Assembly: GCF_020172665.1 (NCBI RefSeq)
Contig: NZ_CP083985.1
Location: 1,346,627-1,404,966 of the forward strand
From: [Mycobacterium] zoologicum
GTDB taxonomy: Bacteria > Actinomycetota > Actinomycetes > Mycobacteriales > Mycobacteriaceae
DNA length: 58,340 nt
Direction of reading: 5' to 3'
Positions 22,688-31,372 of this stretch are shown piece after piece. The notes beneath the pieces were generated by a model. The model had not been told where the DNA came from. It saw only the letters and a program-made list of their open reading frames with translations, and ran no database searches. How positions within the stretch are numbered: position 1 is the first letter of the stretch; every line of letters begins with the position of its first letter. The translations under genes and the position numbers were made by a program.

Positions 22688-24352
22688 ATGCGGCGATGGT
22701 GTCTGGTTGTGGTCGGCGCGCTGGTCGCCGTTCTGGTGGCCGGTTGCGGCGGCACGCAACACAAGTCTGTGAAGGACGAGGCGAGTCCGGCGTCGGTGCC
22801 CACGGTGCTGATCGTGGACGCGTCGGGTTCCATGACCGAGGCCGATGCGCCGGGGCCGCGGATGGATGCGGCCAAGCGGGCCGCGAATGGATTGATCGAG
22901 GGCCTGCCCGACGGTGCGGCCATGTCGCTGCTGACCTACGGCACCAGTACCGGCTCGACCGACGCCGAGAAGGCCGCCGGCTGCCGGGACGTCACGGTGC
23001 TGATCCCGTTGGGGGCGTTGGACCGTGGGAAGATGCAGACGCAGATCGACGGATTGGTGGCCTCGGGGTACACCCCGATCAGTCTGGCTTTGACCACGGC
23101 GGTGGGGCAGTTGCCGGGCGGCGACCAAGAGCAGGCGATCGTGTTGGTCTCCGACGGCGAGGACACCTGCGACACGCCGCCGTGTGACACCGCCGGGCAG
23201 ATCAGGTCGGCGCACCCGAACCTGACGATCTCAACGGTGGGGTTCAAGACCGAGGGCGCGGCCAGCGACCAGTTGCGTTGTATCGCAACGTCTGCCGGCG
23301 GAATCTTCGTGCAGGCCGACAATGCCAACCAGCTGGCGGCTCGGCTGCTGGCGACGCAGAACCTGGCCCAGGCGCAGAATTCGTTGTCGGGCAGTGGTTT
23401 CGGCGGCATCGAGTTGGGTGACAAACTCGCCGACATCCGCAAGGCGCACCCCGATTTCCCGGATGCGCCCACGTCGGGATCGGTCCGGGTGGTCTACGTC
23501 GACTGCGATTACGTGTTCGTCGACGGTGTGCTGGACTCCATCGAGCCGCACGGCGGTGGACGCACCATCGACGGGGTGGTCCCGGGTACCGCGCTGAGCC
23601 GGGTGTCCGAGCTGTACGGTGCCCCGGTTCTGACGGAGTCCGACGGCCACGGCGGCTACCGCCTGACCTACCGCGCCAACGCGGGCACCGACGCCGGCTA
23701 CCGGGTGGTCGTGCAGGACTACTCCGAGTCCGGCGGCACCGTGTTGGGCACGGTCAAAACGATCGTGCTGTGCCGGTGTGCACCCAAGGCCGGGGCCGCG
23801 CCTGACGTCGCGCCCGCGCCGCAGGCCGCAAGCGGCGGGGAACCCGAGAAGGTGGTGCTCAAGCCGGTCAACGCCCGCGGAGACGTGCAGCCGGGCTGGA
23901 TGAAGGACGACCGCAATCGCAACGTGTCGATCGACTGTTCCGACGGGATCGCGTCGCCGTTCGACGCGACCAGCGGAGTTCGCAGGTGCTACCCGAACTC
24001 TGAGGGCGCCTACGCCTGCTGGCCGACCGCCGGCGGGAACTACGCGCTCTGTCTCGTCGACCCGTTCACCAAGACGCTGAAGCTGTACGCGGCCGAGGGG
24101 ATGGCGAAGCCGGTGGGTTCGCTCGACGGGCCGCCGCGGCCACTGGGCCTGCTGTTGGACGACGGCACCCAGTGTCGTGCTGTGGTCGGCGGTTCGTGGG
24201 GACCGCGAGGAGCTCCCGATTACGTATGTGGGTCCGGCTCCCCATTTCTGGGGATCTGGGGATTCGGTGGATCCACCGTGGAGGTCGGTGGCGAGACCGG
24301 ATCGGCGACGACGCACCAGGTGAAAACCGCGTACTACGTAGGGATGGCGTGA
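22688..24352 (+). CDS. Lipoprotein with von Willebrand factor A domain
   Basis: 554 residues. Lipobox VAGC at Cys 20. A VWA domain starts at about residue 38 with an intact metal-ion-dependent adhesion site, DASGSM (Asp 44, Ser 46, Ser 48); SDGEDTC and the later TISTVGF strand are typical of TadG/CglB-like VWA folds. The C-terminal half (about 230-554) is unrelated, with repeated two-cysteine units (DCDYVF, VLCRCAPK, DCSDGI, RRCYPNSEGAYACW). It is lipid-anchored outside the membrane and could bind a divalent metal and a protein partner. Its stop overlaps the start of the next lipoprotein gene, so the two probably act together. Confidence 0.85.
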   Translation: MRRWCLVVVGALVAVLVAGCGGTQHKSVKDEASPASVPTVLIVDASGSMTEADAPGPRMDAAKRAANGLIEGLPDGAAMSLLTYGTSTGSTDAEKAAGCRDVTVLIPLGALDRGKMQTQIDGLVASGYTPISLALTTAVGQLPGGDQEQAIVLVSDGEDTCDTPPCDTAGQIRSAHPNLTISTVGFKTEGAASDQLRCIATSAGGIFVQADNANQLAARLLATQNLAQAQNSLSGSGFGGIELGDKLADIRKAHPDFPDAPTSGSVRVVYVDCDYVFVDGVLDSIEPHGGGRTIDGVVPGTALSRVSELYGAPVLTESDGHGGYRLTYRANAGTDAGYRVVVQDYSESGGTVLGTVKTIVLCRCAPKAGAAPDVAPAPQAASGGEPEKVVLKPVNARGDVQPGWMKDDRNRNVSIDCSDGIASPFDATSGVRRCYPNSEGAYACWPTAGGNYALCLVDPFTKTLKLYAAEGMAKPVGSLDGPPRPLGLLLDDGTQCRAVVGGSWGPRGAPDYVCGSGSPFLGIWGFGGSTVEVGGETGSATTHQVKTAYYVGMA

Positions 24353-25149
24353 TGGTCAAACAGTGGATGCTGGGTCTGTCCGTGCTGGCGCTCGCGGGTT
24401 GCACGACGTCGACGCACCACGAACACCCGGGTGCCCAGCCGGAGATGGGCCCGGGTTCGCTGGAAGCACCGGCGGCTGTGTCGGTGGCGGACCCGTGCGC
24501 GGCCGGGCCGGCCGGATGTGAGCAGCTCGGCACCGTCGATGTGGACGGCGACGGCGTCGCGGACCGGGTCGGTGTCGCCACACAGTGGCTGACCCCGGAG
24601 CAGCATGAGATCGGCGCGGTGCTCACCACGGTACGAGTGGCCACGGCCACCGGCATCCGGCAGCGCGAGGTCAACGGCACCCTGATCTTCGGGGACCAGT
24701 CCGGCCCGCGTGATCTGCTGATCGGGGCCTATCCGATCAGCCGCACCCAGGGCGCCGATCTGGTGCTGCACACCGCCCGCGGCCAGGGCGGCCCGGACGA
24801 GTTCGTCGTACTCGGTTGGAGTGGCAATGATCTGGCGCCGGTTCCGCAACCGGCCATCGCCGAGTCCTATCCCGGCGACCCCGGTGTCTGGCAACTGTCG
24901 GAATCCCACGGGCGGCAACACTGGGTGAGCTGTTCCTCCGGCGGATCGATCTCGGTGACCAGCGAGGCGGCCGGTGAATCGACGGGCGGAACGCTTCCGG
25001 GCGGCGGCATCATCGAAACCGACCACTGGACGTTCACCAACGGGCAATGGTCGCCGGCCGGTTCGGAGAACGCCGCCAGCGACGATTTCTCCTTCCACAT
25101 CGATGCGCACAAAGACGCCTTCAAATGTGAGGATCAGCTGCAGCGATAG
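24352..25149 (+). CDS. Lipoprotein of unknown function, partner of the VWA lipoprotein
   Basis: 265 residues; the ATG overlaps the previous stop (TGATG). The signal peptide WMLGLSVLALAGC gives a lipobox at Cys 17. A calcium-loop-like DVDGDGVADRVGV near residue 65 resembles the FG-GAP/EF-hand-type loop of secreted proteins. The rest is beta-rich with no recognised domain, and a late cysteine pair (VSCSSGG and FKCEDQ) may form a disulphide. The pairing with a MIDAS-containing VWA lipoprotein suggests a two-protein surface assembly using divalent ions; this is inference from overlap and motifs only. Confidence 0.75.
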   Translation: MVKQWMLGLSVLALAGCTTSTHHEHPGAQPEMGPGSLEAPAAVSVADPCAAGPAGCEQLGTVDVDGDGVADRVGVATQWLTPEQHEIGAVLTTVRVATATGIRQREVNGTLIFGDQSGPRDLLIGAYPISRTQGADLVLHTARGQGGPDEFVVLGWSGNDLAPVPQPAIAESYPGDPGVWQLSESHGRQHWVSCSSGGSISVTSEAAGESTGGTLPGGGIIETDHWTFTNGQWSPAGSENAASDDFSFHIDAHKDAFKCEDQLQR

Positions 25150-25184
25150 ATCGGCGCGTCGTTGCCCGTAGACTGCGAGGCGCT

Positions 25185-26885
25185 ATGACCTCGCCTGACG
25201 CCCCCGACGTGACCTTCGCCGACCTGCAAATCCACCCTTCGGTCCTGCAGGCCGTCGCCGACGTCGGGTACGAGACCCCGTCGGCGATTCAGGCCGCCAC
25301 CATCCCGGCGTTGCTGCAGGGCTCCGACGTCGTCGGGCTGGCGCAGACTGGCACCGGCAAGACCGCGGCGTTCGCCATCCCGATCCTGTCGCGGATCGAC
25401 GTCACCAGCAAGGCCACCCAGGCGCTGGTGCTGGCGCCGACCCGCGAGCTGGCGCTCCAGGTGGCCGAGGCGTTCGGCCGCTACGGTGCGCACCTGCCGC
25501 GGGTCAACGTGCTGCCGATCTACGGCGGCGCGTCCTACACCGTGCAGCTGTCCGGCCTCAAACGCGGCGCCCAGGTGGTGGTCGGCACCCCCGGCAGGGT
25601 CATCGACCACTTGGAGCGCGGCACCCTGGACCTGTCGCACCTGGACTACCTGGTGCTCGACGAGGCCGACGAGATGCTGCAGATGGGCTTCGCCGAGGAC
25701 GTCGAGCGCATCCTGTCCGACACCCCGGAATACAAGCAGGTGGCGTTGTTCTCGGCGACCATGCCGCCGGCGATCCGCCGGATCACAGCCAAGTACCTGC
25801 ACGAGCCGGTCGAGGTCACCGTCAAGGCCAAGACCGCTACCGCGGAGAACATCACCCAGCGCTATATCGAGGTCGCCGGCCCGCGCAAGATGGACGCCCT
25901 GACCCGGGTGCTGGAAGTCGAGCAGTTCGAGGCGATGATCGTGTTCGTCCGGACCAAGCAGGCCACCGAAGAGGTTGCCGAAAAGCTGCGTGCCCGAGGC
26001 TTTTCCGCATCCGCGATCAACGGCGACATCGCCCAGGCGCAGCGTGAGCGCACCATCACCGGGCTCAAGAACGGCAATATCGACATCCTGGTCGCCACCG
26101 ACGTCGCCGCCCGCGGCCTGGATGTGGACCGCATCTCGCACGTCGTCAACTACGACATCCCCAACGACCCCGAGGCCTACGTGCACCGGATCGGGCGCAC
26201 CGGCCGCGCCGGCCGGTCGGGAACCGCGCTGCTGTTCGTCAGCCCGCGAGAACGCCACCTGCTCAAGCTGATCGAGAAGGTGACCCGGCAGAAGCTGATC
26301 GCCGCCGATCTGCCCAGCGTCGACGACGTCAACGCGCAGCGGGTGGCCAAGTTCGCCGACGCCATCACCACCCACCTGGGCGGCTCGGGCATCGAATTGT
26401 TCCGCCGCCTTGTCGAGGACTACAGCCGCGAGCACAACGTGCCGATGGCCGACATCGCCGCCGCGCTGGCGTTGCAGTCCCGCGACGGCGAGGCGTTCCT
26501 GATGGTGGAGCCTCCGCCGGACAAGCGGCGTGAGCGCGTCAAGCCGGATCGTGATGGCGGCCGCGACGACCGCAAAGGCCCCCCGAAGGAAGGCTTTGCC
26601 ACCTACCGCATCTCGGTGGGTAAGCGGCACAAGGTAAACCCCGGTGCCATCGTCGGAGCGCTGGCCAACGAAGGCGGCCTGCGCCGCAGCGACTTCGGCC
26701 ACATCAGCATCAAGGTGGACCACTCGCTGGTGGAACTGCCGGCCAAACTGCCCGGTAAGACCTTCAAAGCCCTTGAGCAGACCCGCATTCAGGGCCAGTT
26801 GATCAACCTGCGCCGTGACCACGCGGCCGGAAAGCCCGAGCGTCGCGACCGCGCCGGCGGTGCACACCGGAAACGGATGGAATGA
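25185..26885 (+). CDS. deaD: DEAD-box RNA helicase DeaD/CsdA
   Basis: 566 residues. Motifs in order: Q-motif (VLQAVADVGYETPSAIQ), Walker A AQTGTGKT, PTRELALQ, TPGRVIDH, the DEAD box in VLDEADEML, SAT in LFSATMP, then ARGLDVDR and HRIGRTGRAGRSG. The C-terminal extension (about 470-555) contains GKRHKVNPGAIVGALANEGGL, the DbpA-like RNA-binding fold of CsdA proteins, followed by a basic tail. It unwinds structured RNA in ribosome assembly and RNA decay, notably in the cold. Its stop overlaps the acyltransferase start by four bases. Confidence 0.96.
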   Translation: MTSPDAPDVTFADLQIHPSVLQAVADVGYETPSAIQAATIPALLQGSDVVGLAQTGTGKTAAFAIPILSRIDVTSKATQALVLAPTRELALQVAEAFGRYGAHLPRVNVLPIYGGASYTVQLSGLKRGAQVVVGTPGRVIDHLERGTLDLSHLDYLVLDEADEMLQMGFAEDVERILSDTPEYKQVALFSATMPPAIRRITAKYLHEPVEVTVKAKTATAENITQRYIEVAGPRKMDALTRVLEVEQFEAMIVFVRTKQATEEVAEKLRARGFSASAINGDIAQAQRERTITGLKNGNIDILVATDVAARGLDVDRISHVVNYDIPNDPEAYVHRIGRTGRAGRSGTALLFVSPRERHLLKLIEKVTRQKLIAADLPSVDDVNAQRVAKFADAITTHLGGSGIELFRRLVEDYSREHNVPMADIAAALALQSRDGEAFLMVEPPPDKRRERVKPDRDGGRDDRKGPPKEGFATYRISVGKRHKVNPGAIVGALANEGGLRRSDFGHISIKVDHSLVELPAKLPGKTFKALEQTRIQGQLINLRRDHAAGKPERRDRAGGAHRKRME

Positions 26886-27982
26886 CGGACCGGGTCGCCT
26901 CGCTGACCGGTGTTCGCGCGGTGGCGGCGATCCTGGTGGTCGGCACCCACGCGGCCTACACCACCGGCAAGTACACCCACGGCTACGCCGGTCTGGCGGG
27001 TTCCCGGATGGAGATCGGGGTGCCGATCTTCTTCGTACTCTCCGGCTTTCTGTTGTTCCGGCCGTGGGTGCGGGCTACCGCATTCGGGCGTCCGGACCCG
27101 TCGGTGCGCCGCTACGCCTGGCATCGGGTGCGGCGGATCATGCCGGCCTATGTCGTGACGGTGCTGCTGGCCTATGTGATCTATCACTACCGGACCGGTG
27201 GTCCGAATCCTGGCCACAACTGGATCGGCCTGCTGCGTAACGTGACACTGACCCAGATCTACACCGACAATTACATGTTCGGCTATATACACCAGGGCCT
27301 CACCCAGATGTGGAGCCTCGCAGTCGAAGTCGCCTTTTATGTGGTGCTTCCGCTGCTGGCCTGGCTGACTTTGGTCGGGTTGTGCCGCCGGCAGTGGCGG
27401 CCGTGGCTGCTGCTGGCGGGACTGGTGGCCATCGCCGCGATCACCCCGGCCTGGTTGACTCTGGTGCACGCAGGCGACTATCTGCCCGACGGTGCCCGGC
27501 TCTGGCTGCCGGCCTATCTGGCCTGGTTCGTCGCCGGGATGGTGCTGGCGGTGTTGCAGGCCATGGGTGTGCGCTGCTATGGCTTTGTGGCGATTCCGTT
27601 GGCGCTCATCTGTTATCTGATCGCCTCCACCCCGCTGGCCGGGGCGCCCACCACATCGCCGGCCAAGCTGTCGGAGGCCCTGGTCAAGGCGGGCTTCTAC
27701 GCGGTGATCGCCGCGCTGGCGGTGGCGCCGCTGGCGCTGGGCAACTCGGGCCTGTACGCGCAGTGGCTGGCGAGCCGGCCGATGGTGTGGCTGGGGGAGA
27801 TCTCGTATGAGATCTTCCTGGTCCACCTGGTGCTCATGGAGGTGGTGATGGTCAATGTGCTGCACTACCCGGTCTACACCGGTTCGATGCTGAACCTGTT
27901 CGTGGTGACGATGATCGTCACCGTGCCGGTGTCCTGGCTGTTGCACCGGTTCACCCGGGTGCCCCCACCTCGCCCAGCGTGA
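26882..27982 (+). CDS. Membrane O-acyltransferase family 3 (OafA-like, Rv1254-like)
   Basis: 366 residues, ATGA overlap with deaD. About ten membrane helices. The family's N-terminal motif is SLTGVRAVAAILVVGTHAAY, with the conserved His used in acyl transfer. It is followed by PIFFVLSGFLLFRPWVR, a basic loop RRYAWHRVRRIMPAY, and a late GEISYEIFLVHLVLMEVV. Such enzymes O-acylate envelope sugars or glycolipids on the outer face of the membrane. The acceptor is unknown. The coupling to an RNA helicase gene also occurs in M. tuberculosis. Confidence 0.88.
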   Translation: MTDRVASLTGVRAVAAILVVGTHAAYTTGKYTHGYAGLAGSRMEIGVPIFFVLSGFLLFRPWVRATAFGRPDPSVRRYAWHRVRRIMPAYVVTVLLAYVIYHYRTGGPNPGHNWIGLLRNVTLTQIYTDNYMFGYIHQGLTQMWSLAVEVAFYVVLPLLAWLTLVGLCRRQWRPWLLLAGLVAIAAITPAWLTLVHAGDYLPDGARLWLPAYLAWFVAGMVLAVLQAMGVRCYGFVAIPLALICYLIASTPLAGAPTTSPAKLSEALVKAGFYAVIAALAVAPLALGNSGLYAQWLASRPMVWLGEISYEIFLVHLVLMEVVMVNVLHYPVYTGSMLNLFVVTMIVTVPVSWLLHRFTRVPPPRPA

Positions 27983-28028
27983 AGTTGGTCTCACGCTGGA
28001 GGCTTGAACGTGAACTTGGCTTCACGCT
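27976..28028. terminator. Tandem hairpins at a convergent gene end
   Basis: Two 22-base units (27976-27997 and 28007-28028) match at 18 positions and each folds on itself: AGCGTGA/TCACGCT in the first, CGTGAA/TTCACG in the second. They overlap the ends of the acyltransferase (+) and TetR (-) genes, a position suited to a bidirectional terminator. Confidence 0.65.
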
Positions 28029-28621
28029 CGGCGGGGGAGGGAGGGGCGCGTCGGCGACACCACGACCGGCACCACGAACTCGGTGAGCATGGTGCGCTCG
28101 TCGTCGGCGTCGCGGCCCGGGAAACTCAACAACGACGTCATCACCCGGACCACCCAACGGGCGCGCTGCTGCACGGCCTCGGGGTCTTCGGTGCCCAGCG
28201 CGGACAGGAATGTCCGGACCATTGCGGCGATGACGTCGGATTGTTCGGCCATCGCGACACCGATCGGCGGGCCGGTCTCGGCGAACCAGGACGCCAGCGA
28301 CGGGTTGCTGCGCACCAGGGTCAACGACTCGGTGATCCCGGTGACCAATCGCTGCGCCGGGTCCTCGATACCGGACAGGCGCTGGGTCAACTCCTGATAC
28401 AGCGCATTCGCCCAGCGGTGCACGTAAGCGGTGTAGAGCGCGTCACGGCTTTCGAAGTACCGATACAACGTGGCACGGGAACAGCCTGCCGCGCGGGCGA
28501 TCTCGTTCATGCCGACCGAGGCGGGGTCGCGCTCGGCGAACAGCTTCTCGGCGGCGTCGAGGATCTTCTCGGCCGCCAGTTCGCCGCGCTGGTCGGACAG
28601 CCAGGCCCGGCCGGCCATCAT
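28022..28621 (-). CDS. TetR-family regulator next to cyp130
   Basis: 199 residues; ATG 28621 overlaps the P450 stop (ATGA), so the two are translationally coupled. The N-terminal HTH is intact: ILDAAEKLFAERDPASVGMNEIARAAGCSRATLYRYFESRDAL (about 20-62). The C-terminal ligand domain includes SWFAETGPPIGVAMAEQSDVI. It corresponds to Rv1255c beside cyp130. It probably controls its own P450 operon, possibly through the inverted repeat near 29837-29856, with a P450 substrate as inducer; both points are inference. Confidence 0.88.
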   Translation of the reverse strand: MMAGRAWLSDQRGELAAEKILDAAEKLFAERDPASVGMNEIARAAGCSRATLYRYFESRDALYTAYVHRWANALYQELTQRLSGIEDPAQRLVTGITESLTLVRSNPSLASWFAETGPPIGVAMAEQSDVIAAMVRTFLSALGTEDPEAVQQRARWVVRVMTSLLSFPGRDADDERTMLTEFVVPVVVSPTRPSLPRRA

Positions 28622-29838
28622 GACCCGACGGTGAACGGTACCGTCACGGGGCGGCGCACATAACTGCCACCGGCCCAGCTGATCCCGGCTTCGTCGACCG
28701 AATAGTCCGGGCACCGGGCCAGCAGTTCCTCCAGCGCCACCCGGGCCTGCATCCTCGCGGCCTGGTTGCCGATGCAGTGGTGTGCGCCGTAGCCGAAGCT
28801 CAGGATCTGACGCGGCTTGCGCAGCACGTCGAGTTCCTCTGCGGTGGGCCCGAATTGGCGCTCGTCGCGGTTGGCCGAGCCGTACAGTAGCAGGGCCCGC
28901 CGACCAGCCGGAATGGTGCTGTCGCCGATGATCACGTCGCGGGTGGCGGTGCGGGCCAGGCCCTGCACCGGTGAGGTCATCCGCAGCAGTTCCTCGACAG
29001 CCTCGTTGATCAGTGTCGGGTCGTCGACCAGCAGCTTGCGCTGATCCGGGTGTTGATACAGCAGTTGCGTTGAGCCGCCGAGCATTCCGGTGGTGGTGTC
29101 GTTGCCGCCGGTGACCATGGTGAACGCGAAGGCCAGGATCGCGAAGATCCCGGCGTCGTCTCCGGGGGCGCCCATGCCCGCCGCCACCAGATGCGACACG
29201 GTGTCCTCGCCCAGGTCGGTGCGGCGTCGTTCGATCAGTCCGCTGAAGTATGTCATCATCTCGAGCACCGCATCCCCGGCCGAGGCGACGCCGTCGGGGT
29301 TGATGGTGGCCGCGACGACCGCCTCGGTCCAGCGGTCGAACTGGGAGCGGTCTTCGGCCGGCACGCCGAGGAAGTGTGCGACGACCATCGAGGGCAGCGG
29401 CTTGAACAGTTCGGCGACGATGTCGCCGCTGCCGGCCGCGCGCAGCCGCTCGATACGTTCGACGACGAACGCGCGCACCTCCGGCTCGAGCTGTTTGACG
29501 TGGGCCGGAGTGAACGCGCGGGCCACCAGCTTGCGGAACTCGGTGTGCTGCGGTGGGTCCTGCATCACCATCGGGGGGTTGGCGGCCAGGCCGATCATCT
29601 CCAGGTCGCCGTAGTTGATGGTCAGGCCCTTGGCCGAGGAGAACGTCTCGTGGTCCGAGGCCGCCGCCCAGACGTCGGCGTGCCGGGACAGCACGTAGTA
29701 GTCCTGGCTGGGGTCGTGCTCGGGGACCACATGGTGGACGGGGTCGTGCTCGCGCAGCGCGGCATACATCGGCCACGGGTTGTGCCAGGTGTCGGCGTTG
29801 CACGGCTCGAACTTCGGATGAGACATCGTGGTCGGCAT
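28618..29838 (-). CDS. cyp130: Cytochrome P450 CYP130
   Basis: 406 residues from ATG 29838 (MPTTMSHP; ATG 29826 is an alternative, but the longer start parallels the MTSVMSH start I recall for M. tuberculosis CYP130). The oxygen-activation helix I is AFTMVTGGNDTTTG, the ExxR motif lies in EELLRMTS with downstream Arg residues, and the haem-binding loop is FGYGAHHCIGNQAARMQ with the Cys thiolate ligand. Overall similarity to CYP130 is high (LFKPLPSMVVAHFLGVP, SPVQGLART, LLYGSANRDERQ). It is a cytosolic monooxygenase needing a ferredoxin; its natural substrate is not established. No ferredoxin gene is adjacent. Confidence 0.92.
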   Translation of the reverse strand: MPTTMSHPKFEPCNADTWHNPWPMYAALREHDPVHHVVPEHDPSQDYYVLSRHADVWAAASDHETFSSAKGLTINYGDLEMIGLAANPPMVMQDPPQHTEFRKLVARAFTPAHVKQLEPEVRAFVVERIERLRAAGSGDIVAELFKPLPSMVVAHFLGVPAEDRSQFDRWTEAVVAATINPDGVASAGDAVLEMMTYFSGLIERRRTDLGEDTVSHLVAAGMGAPGDDAGIFAILAFAFTMVTGGNDTTTGMLGGSTQLLYQHPDQRKLLVDDPTLINEAVEELLRMTSPVQGLARTATRDVIIGDSTIPAGRRALLLYGSANRDERQFGPTAEELDVLRKPRQILSFGYGAHHCIGNQAARMQARVALEELLARCPDYSVDEAGISWAGGSYVRRPVTVPFTVGS

Positions 29839-29856
29839 GTCTCATGAATACGACAT
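29837..29856. promoter_or_regulatory. Possible TetR operator upstream of cyp130
   Basis: ATGTC (29837-29841) and GACAT (29852-29856) are inverted around ten bases and lie at the start of the cyp130-tetR operon. Size and position suit a TetR dimer, but half-sites of five bases can arise by chance. Confidence 0.35.
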
Positions 29857-29885
29857 AAGCGCGTTGCTGTCAATGCTCACTTCTC

Positions 29886-29948
29886 CGCGACCGTGCAGTA
29901 ATGTCCGCCAAACTCGCAGGTCGGCGGGGACATTACTGCACGCTCGCG
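29886..29948. repeat. Palindromic intergenic element C (15 bp + 5 bp stem)
   Basis: Bases 29892-29906 pair perfectly with 29928-29942 (15 bp). After one mismatch, CGCGA (29886-29890) pairs with TCGCG (29944-29948). The right outer arm is TGCACGCTCGCG followed by a G-rich tail (CGGGAAGGGGCGGG), as in elements A and B, while the inner stem sequence differs. It follows the FAD-oxidase stop on the minus strand and probably terminates that gene. Confidence 0.8.
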
Positions 29949-29962
29949 CGGGAAGGGGCGGG

Positions 29963-31330
29963 TCAGATACCCGAGCCTGGGTTGAGGATGTTCAGCGGAT
30001 CCAGCGCGGCTTTGACCCGCTGGTTCAGCGCCATCGCGTCGGCGCCGAGCTGCTCGGCCAGCCACGGCCGCTTGAGCCGTCCGACCCCGTGCTCGCCGGT
30101 GATGGTTCCGCCGAGGGCGATCGCCAGATCCATGATCTCGCCGTAGGCGGTCTGCGCGCGGTGAGCCTCGTCGGGATCGCTCGGGTCGTGCACGATCAGC
30201 GGGTGGGTGTTGCCGTCGCCGGCGTGCGCGATGACCGAGATCATCAGCCGGTGGGTGGCTGCGATCTGTTCGATCCCGGTGATCAACTCGCCCAGCCGCG
30301 GTAGCGGCACGCCGACATCCTCGAGCAGCAACGGGCCCTTCGCCTCGACGGCCGGGATGCAGAACCGCCGGGCGGCGACGAATCCCTCGGCCTCAATCGG
30401 GTCGTCGGTGGAGAACACGTCCTTGGCGCCGTGCTCGCCGAACACCAGGGCGATCAACTCGATGTCCTCGGTGCCGGCGGCCCCCCGCTCGTCGGAGGCC
30501 GCCACCAGCATGGCCGCGGCTTCGCGGTCCAGCCCCATCCGCAGGTGATCCTCGACGGCGTTGATGGCCACCGAGTCCATGAACTCCAGCATCGACGGCC
30601 GCAACCGCCCGGAGATGTCGAGCACCGCCTGCGCCGCGGCCTCCACCGAGTCGAAAGTGGCCACCACCACCGCCGAGTTGGGTTGGGCCGGCAACAGTCG
30701 CAAGGTCACCTCGGTGATCACTCCCAGGGTGCCCTCGCTGCCGACGAACAGTTTGGTCAGCGAGAGCCCGGCGACGTCCTTGAGCCGGGGCCCGCCGAGG
30801 CGCACCGCGGTGCCGTCCGCCAGCACCACCTGGATGCCCAAGACATAGTCGGTGGTGACGCCGTACTTGACGCAGCACAGCCCGCCGGCGTTGGTGGCGA
30901 TGTTGCCACCGATGCTGCAGATCTCGAACGACGAAGGATCCGGTGGGTACCAGAGTCCTTGTGCCGCTACGGCTTTCTTCACCTCGGCGTTGAACAGTCC
31001 GGGCTGGCACACCGCGGTCCGGGTGACGGGGTCGACGGTGATCTCGCGCATCTTCTCGGTGCACAGCACGATCCCGCCGTCGACGGCGGTGGCACCGCCG
31101 GACAGCCCGGTGCCCGCGCCGCGGGTCACCACCGGAATCCGGTGGGTGGTGGCCCAGCGCATGACGGTCTGCACCTCTTCGGTGCGAAGCGGGCGCACCA
31201 CCGCCAGCGGATTGCCCGCCGACGGGTCCAGCGCATTATCCTGCCGGTAGCCCTCGGTGATCGTGGGGTCGGTGACCACCATGCCCTCGGGCAGGTCGGC
31301 GATCAGCTGGGTCAGTGTGTCGGAATCCAC
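29963..31330 (-). CDS. FAD-linked oxidase, glycolate oxidase/D-lactate dehydrogenase type (Rv1257c-like)
   Basis: 455 residues from GTG 31330, the length I recall for Rv1257c; an upstream ATG would add an unconserved leader. The FAD-binding PCMH region includes [34 protein letters not shown] and [23 protein letters not shown]. The C-terminal FAD-oxidase domain has [14 protein letters not shown] and [18 protein letters not shown]. It belongs to the GlcD/DLD family that oxidises 2-hydroxyacids to 2-oxoacids. Substrate (glycolate, D-lactate or D-2-hydroxyglutarate) cannot be told from sequence; proximity to kgd and malate enzymes is only suggestive. Confidence 0.9.
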   Translation of the reverse strand: MDSDTLTQLIADLPEGMVVTDPTITEGYRQDNALDPSAGNPLAVVRPLRTEEVQTVMRWATTHRIPVVTRGAGTGLSGGATAVDGGIVLCTEKMREITVDPVTRTAVCQPGLFNAEVKKAVAAQGLWYPPDPSSFEICSIGGNIATNAGGLCCVKYGVTTDYVLGIQVVLADGTAVRLGGPRLKDVAGLSLTKLFVGSEGTLGVITEVTLRLLPAQPNSAVVVATFDSVEAAAQAVLDISGRLRPSMLEFMDSVAINAVEDHLRMGLDREAAAMLVAASDERGAAGTEDIELIALVFGEHGAKDVFSTDDPIEAEGFVAARRFCIPAVEAKGPLLLEDVGVPLPRLGELITGIEQIAATHRLMISVIAHAGDGNTHPLIVHDPSDPDEAHRAQTAYGEIMDLAIALGGTITGEHGVGRLKRPWLAEQLGADAMALNQRVKAALDPLNILNPGSGI

Positions 31331-31372
31331 GCAGGTGATCCTACGGAGTTGCTGATCCGGCACGATGGACGA

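Noticed and set aside
28022..29845. Single 607-residue fusion of P450 shadow and TetR
   Set aside because: The front part is an out-of-frame reading of cyp130; the TetR protein starts at 28621 in an ATGA overlap.
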